DNA of 16,389 bases, from positions 1-16,389 of the forward strand of contig CANRKV010000018.1 of NCBI GenBank assembly GCA_947631305.1, written 5' to 3'. Of this stretch, positions 13,397-16,389 are shown in pieces (the first letter of the stretch is position 1; every line of letters begins with the position of its first letter). A model generated the notes under the pieces. It did not search any database. It saw only the letters and a program-made list of their open reading frames with translations, and was not told the DNA's origin. A program made the position numbers and the translations under genes. Source of the DNA: an uncultured Jeotgalicoccus sp. Its GTDB lineage: Bacteria > Bacillota > Bacilli > Staphylococcales > Salinicoccaceae.

Positions 13397-14557
13397 ATGA
13401 AAGTTTTAAAATGGCTGGCTGCATTTACGGCAGTAATTTTATTAACAGCATGCGGTGCTGATGATGACAGCGGGGGTAAGTTAAAATTTTATACGACGGT
13501 ATATCCGCTGGAATATCTACTGACTGAAATTGGCGGAGATACTGTTGAAACGGAATCGATACTGCCGCCTGGCGCTGACGGTCACAGTTATGAACCGACA
13601 TCGATGGAGATGACAAAATATGCAGGCGGTGACGGACTGGTGTATGTAGGTGAAGGAATGGAAGCATTCTCGGATAATATTGCAGATGCACTTGGCAACC
13701 AGGAAGTATCACTGATTAAAATAGGAGATCACAGTGAACTGTTTGAGGGAGCACCGGATGCGTATGTGAGCCGGGAAAGTGAAGCGGCTGACGATTTTAT
13801 AGAAGGTGCGAAAGAACATTATCATACAGGAGATACGGTTATGCTGAGCCCTTCTGAATCAGGAGATAACATAGAATGGGCGGTAACAAACAGAGACGGC
13901 AAATTTGAAGCTGCCGGCAGCGGTGCAGAATTCAGCATGCCCGCCGGTAAAAGCAGTTTCTCTGTACGTGCGTCAATTATTGAAAATGATGAAGTGATTA
14001 TGGAAGATATCATAGATATAAAAATTGATAATCACGATTCATTTGATCCCCATATATGGATTGATCCGTTAAAAATGATAGAAGTGGCTGAAATAATAAA
14101 AGACGAACTGATAAAAATGAATGAAGAAGAAGCAGTACTTTATAATGAAAATTATGAGCAGATTATAAAAGAGCTGACAGCTCTGGACGGAAGATTCAGC
14201 GAAGTTTTATCGGATAAACAGAATGCTGAAATTATAGTGCCGCACGCAGCATTTGGGTACTGGGAACGTTACGGAGTCGAGCAAATCCCCGTGTCGGGAT
14301 ATTCAATGAGTGAAGAACCGTCGCAGCAGCAGCTGTCGGAATTAATGAAGACTGCCAAAGAAAACAATTTGCAGTATGTACTGTTCGAACAAAACAGTTC
14401 CGGCAGAGTGTCTGAAGTGATTCAGGAAGAAATCGATGCTGAAGCGGAATACATTCATAATATGGAAGTGCGGACAGAGGAAGATATTGCGAATGGGGAA
14501 GATTATATTTCTCTGATGACAAGAAACCTTGAAGTGCTGGATAAAGTGACAGAATAA
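13397..14557 (+). CDS. znuA: ZnuA/AdcA-like zinc-binding lipoprotein with inserted domain
   Basis: A 386-residue cluster A-I metal-binding lipoprotein, the substrate-binding part of a zinc ABC importer. The signal peptide ends in Leu16-Thr-Ala-Cys19. The expected zinc ligands are His63 (Gly-His-Ser-Tyr-Glu-Pro-Thr), His219 (Phe-Asp-Pro-His-Ile-Trp-Ile-Asp-Pro), His283 (Pro-His-Ala-Ala-Phe-Gly-Tyr) and probably Glu331 (Phe-Glu-Gln-Asn-Ser-Ser). Between the first two, where ZnuA/AdcA proteins carry a His-rich loop, there is instead an insert of about 80 residues (about 134-213) starting Glu140-His-Tyr-His-Thr-Gly-Asp146, related to the extra domain of the preceding ZinT protein. AGAGGAGG is the ribosome binding site. 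It follows zinT after 13 bp, so both are under the Zur box. There is no ZinT domain at its C-terminus. No permease or ATPase gene is nearby. Confidence 0.92.
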   Translation: MKVLKWLAAFTAVILLTACGADDDSGGKLKFYTTVYPLEYLLTEIGGDTVETESILPPGADGHSYEPTSMEMTKYAGGDGLVYVGEGMEAFSDNIADALGNQEVSLIKIGDHSELFEGAPDAYVSRESEAADDFIEGAKEHYHTGDTVMLSPSESGDNIEWAVTNRDGKFEAAGSGAEFSMPAGKSSFSVRASIIENDEVIMEDIIDIKIDNHDSFDPHIWIDPLKMIEVAEIIKDELIKMNEEEAVLYNENYEQIIKELTALDGRFSEVLSDKQNAEIIVPHAAFGYWERYGVEQIPVSGYSMSEEPSQQQLSELMKTAKENNLQYVLFEQNSSGRVSEVIQEEIDAEAEYIHNMEVRTEEDIANGEDYISLMTRNLEVLDKVTE

Positions 14558-14616
14558 ACCGGGAACGCGTTTTCTCTTCTTCAATCGGGTATATTAAATA
14601 AAAAGGACGGATGAAA

Positions 14617-14991
14617 ATGACGACTGACTTATTTAAACCTTATCTTGAAAAAATTGAAGACCAAACGGACAGAACAAAAGTCAGGCAGGTATATAAATGG
14701 ATTGAAGAAGAATTTCCGGAGCTGCAGCATGAAGTAAAATGGAGCACACCTTTATATTCTCATCACGGAACCTTTATCATCGGTGTAAAACCTGCGAAGA
14801 AACATTTTTCAATTAATCCTGAATCAAAAGGAATTAAAGTATTCAGTGATAAAATTATAAAAGCAGGATATACACATGAAAAGATGACGTATAAAATTAA
14901 ATACAGCGATGAAGTGGATTACGGACTTCTGAAAGAGATTATCGAATATAATATAGAAGATAAGAAAGATGCTGTAAAATTCTGGCGCTGA
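14617..14991 (+). CDS. fra: iron chaperone Fra (YdhG, DUF1801, frataxin-like)
   Basis: A 124-residue DUF1801 protein that closely follows the pattern of Bacillus subtilis Fra (YdhG), a frataxin-like iron chaperone that supplies iron to Fe-S cluster assembly and haem synthesis. Shared features are Glu-x-Val-x-x-Trp-Ile-like N-terminal helix text, Glu-Val-Lys-Trp-Ser-Thr-Pro-x-Tyr, His-Gly-Thr-Phe-Ile-Ile-Gly, Lys-Lys-His-Phe-Ser-Ile-x-Pro-Glu, Ile-Ile-Lys-Ala-Gly-Tyr, and the C-terminal Val-Asp-Tyr-x-Leu-Leu-x-x-x-Ile-Glu-Tyr-Asn-Ile with Phe-Trp-Arg at the end. An ATG two codons earlier (14611) is too close (3 bp) to the AAGGA site; 14617 gives 9 bp spacing. It starts 59 bp after znuA with no visible terminator, so some read-through from the zinc operon is possible. 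Confidence 0.85.
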   Translation: MTTDLFKPYLEKIEDQTDRTKVRQVYKWIEEEFPELQHEVKWSTPLYSHHGTFIIGVKPAKKHFSINPESKGIKVFSDKIIKAGYTHEKMTYKIKYSDEVDYGLLKEIIEYNIEDKKDAVKFWR

Positions 14992-15016
14992 ACAAAGATG
15001 AAGAAGAGGTGTTTTG

Positions 15017-15526
15017 ATGGCTGACGGCCGCGTAATATATTTGGAAAGAAAAGATGTGCCTAAAAACTACGACCCGAAAGGATTTAACGCAAAACTGTTC
15101 GGCCTCGTTGTGATGGGCGCATACTTAATATTTATCATTTTTGACATGTCTTATATGACATTTAATAATATTGAGGAAAGTGCATTTAACCGGGCGTATA
15201 TTGTGGCCGGTCTCATTTTGATTGGGATTATAGTGGGCTTTATATTTAAATCCGATAAAGGCGATAAATATTACGAGCTGCATATTGCACCGTCGGGTAT
15301 GATTATTAAATTTCGCCGGGGGCAGACAGTACTGCCTAAAAAAGATATTACGAATATTACAATTGAACGTGATATTCAAACGGTAATCCGTTTTTATAAC
15401 GGTGAAGAAATACTAAAAGAACTGAATCATATTTATCTGAACCATGAACAGTTTGTTAATCGATTGCGAGAGCTCGATTATCCGGTGGAAGACCGGACAG
15501 AGGAAGATGAAGAAGATTTATTGTAA
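15017..15526 (+). CDS. unknown two-TM protein with soluble C-terminal domain
   Basis: A 169-residue protein that I do not recognise. A basic, polar N-terminus of about 25 residues is followed by two hydrophobic segments (about 27-45 and 61-79) joined by a short loop with Asn-Asn-Ile-Glu-Glu. A soluble C-terminal part (about 84-150) has alternating beta-strand text (Tyr-Tyr-Glu-Leu-His-Ile, Gly-Met-Ile-Ile-Lys-Phe, Ile-Thr-Asn-Ile-Thr-Ile-Glu, Val-Ile-Arg-Phe-Tyr) then a helix. This is the look of a membrane-anchored PH-like domain, as in bacterial DUF304-type proteins, but that is only a resemblance. The last 15 residues are acidic. AGAGGTG precedes the ATG; the in-frame TTG at 15014 is less likely. 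It is 25 bp after fra, so the two are probably one operon. Confidence 0.75.
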   Translation: MADGRVIYLERKDVPKNYDPKGFNAKLFGLVVMGAYLIFIIFDMSYMTFNNIEESAFNRAYIVAGLILIGIIVGFIFKSDKGDKYYELHIAPSGMIIKFRRGQTVLPKKDITNITIERDIQTVIRFYNGEEILKELNHIYLNHEQFVNRLRELDYPVEDRTEEDEEDLL

Positions 15527-15536
15527 ATTGATATTA

Positions 15537-15673
15537 AAAAAGAGACTGAGACAAAAGTCCAGAGAAGGTAATATGTTTTATGAAATATAGATAAAATCCG
15601 TCCGTTATTCCCCAAGGAGTCTAACGGACGGATTATTTTATTCTGGAGATATTTATGTCCCAGTCTCTTCTTT
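15537..15673. repeat. nested palindromic element between convergent genes, likely bidirectional terminator
   Basis: An outer stem pairs 15541-15553 (AGAGACTGAGACA) with 15656-15668, 12 of 13 bases. Flanking A and T runs give it terminator character in both directions. Inside it lies a perfect 13-bp hairpin, 15595-15607 with 15622-15634 (AATCCGTCCGTTA), around a 14-nt loop. About 40 nt on the left and 20 nt on the right lie between outer and inner stems. It sits between the + strand two-TM gene and the - strand YhgE gene, whose stop is 2 bp away. Similar 'agactg-gaca' palindromes recur in Staphylococcaceae intergenic regions as I recall them; this copy looks like such a dispersed element. Confidence 0.75.
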
Positions 15674-15675
15674 AA

Positions 15676-16389
15676 TTAATACTGGATTCTGCTCAGTTTT
15701 CTGATCAGGTTTTCGAATGAAGTAAACTTGAATTTCAGGAAATTTATCAGCTGCAGTATTATTACGCTGCCGACCGTAATCGCAATGGTGTAAATAAGTG
15801 CATCACTGTACGATAAACTGCCTTCAAAACTGAATATCGATTCACGCATTGCAGCAATGACATAACTCATCGGCAAAATAGGATGAACGGCCTGGTATAT
15901 AGTACCGGCAGTTTCAATCGGGAACGTTCCTGCACTTGCCGAGAGCTGAATAATTAAGAAAATAATCGTGATGAATTTACCGATATTTCCTAACAGCGAC
16001 ACCAGCAGCGAGACGAGCAGCAGTGAGGCGAATGCCCACAGAATCATTATGCCGTAAAATTTAAGCGGCTGTTCTATCGGGAAGTCGAACATAAATTGTA
16101 TAACTGCCGCAACAACAGCAGTTGATATTAATGCCTGTGCTGAGATGATAATCAGTTTACTTACTGACATAGCAAGTGCGCTCGAATAGTTTTCAGAGCT
16201 CCGGTTAATTGGGAATATTACACTGAATGCGACGGCTCCGACAAATAAACTGACAGCGATAATAAACGGAGCAAAGCTCTGGCCGTAGTTATTCATATCT
16301 GTAATTTCACTTTCTGTCACTTCCACAGGACTGATGATTGATTCAGCATTGTGTTCAGTGAATGAATAATCAGCCATCGGTGCTGAACC
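15676..16389 (-). CDS. YhgE/Pip family membrane protein, C-terminal part
   Basis: The C-terminal part (about 237 residues) of a YhgE/Pip-family protein, related to ABC-2 type permeases and to the phage infection protein Pip of Lactococcus. The frame stays open through the right edge (Gly-Ser-Ala-Pro before the Met at 16377), so the start lies outside the window. About six hydrophobic segments are seen. The family signature is in the last part: Leu-Gly-Asn-Ile-Gly-Lys-Phe, Gln-Leu-Ser-Ala-Ser-Ala-Gly-Thr-Phe-Pro-Ile-Glu, then His-Pro-Ile-Leu-Pro-Met-Ser-Tyr-Val-Ile and Arg-Glu-Ser-Ile. Full-length members have an N-terminal TM helix, a large extracellular region and this C-terminal membrane block. 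Related proteins serve as phage receptors or as export components, including heterologous secretion in type VII loci; which applies here cannot be told from this fragment. Confidence 0.85.
   Translation of the reverse strand, partial: GSAPMADYSFTEHNAESIISPVEVTESEITDMNNYGQSFAPFIIAVSLFVGAVAFSVIFPINRSSENYSSALAMSVSKLIIISAQALISTAVVAAVIQFMFDFPIEQPLKFYGIMILWAFASLLLVSLLVSLLGNIGKFITIIFLIIQLSASAGTFPIETAGTIYQAVHPILPMSYVIAAMRESIFSFEGSLSYSDALIYTIAITVGSVIILQLINFLKFKFTSFENLIRKLSRIQY

Noticed and set aside
13425..13712. Minus-strand frames opposite the zinc lipoproteins
   Set aside because: His/Pro/Leu-rich antisense shadows without start signals, opposite well-supported coding sequence.

Overview
The window is chromosomal, AT-rich low-GC Gram-positive DNA. 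AGGAGG-type ribosome binding sites, short intergenic gaps closed by hairpin terminators, lipoprotein signals, a Zur box of Firmicutes type and a Fra (YdhG) homologue point to the order Bacillales. The gene content and the 'gagactg-gaca' palindrome near the right end suggest a Staphylococcaceae member outside Staphylococcus, such as Jeotgalicoccus, Salinicoccus or Macrococcus. The genus is an inference; no marker gene is present. I see no insertion sequence, prophage, CRISPR array, rRNA or tRNA.

Layout. Bases 1-2414 (+): the 3' part of a HAD nucleotidase (YjjG/YfnB type), a short-chain dehydrogenase, and an acidic-linker lipoprotein with two related C-terminal domains. Bases 2420-4433 (-): a DinB/YfiT-type metalloprotein and a divergent NCS2 permease. 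Bases 4646-6615 (+): YqxD (DUF188), a YceI protein and an AEC-family transporter. Bases 6630-6827: a GC-rich array of 41-bp tandem units, each able to form a hairpin. Bases 6884-7783 (-): a DCC (YuxK) protein and RidA. Bases 8018-11214 (+): a PucR-family regulator followed by an NCS1 (PucI/Mhp1-type) permease. Bases 11308-12243 (+): CorA. Bases 12332-14557 (+): a Zur-box-controlled zinc operon encoding two lipoproteins. Bases 14617-15526 (+): the iron chaperone Fra and an unknown two-TM protein. Bases 15537-15673: a nested palindrome between convergent genes. Bases 15676-16389 (-): the C-terminal part of a YhgE/Pip membrane protein, cut by the window end.

The most notable system is the zinc operon. 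The domains that make up the usual AdcA protein (ZnuA-like plus ZinT) are on two adjacent genes. Both lipoproteins also carry a related extra domain that starts with an E-H-Y-H-S/T-G-D motif. In the ZnuA-like protein this domain sits exactly where AdcA/ZnuA proteins usually have their His-rich loop; in the ZinT-like protein it follows a His-rich stretch. The promoter is covered by a near-consensus Zur box plus an extra half-site. No zinc ABC permease or ATPase gene is present here, so these lipoproteins must work with a transporter encoded elsewhere.

A second likely unit is PucR regulator plus NCS1 permease, with RidA divergent. It looks like uptake of a ureide or nucleobase, but none of the catabolic enzymes is in the window. 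CorA, the zinc operon and Fra form a run of metal-related genes.
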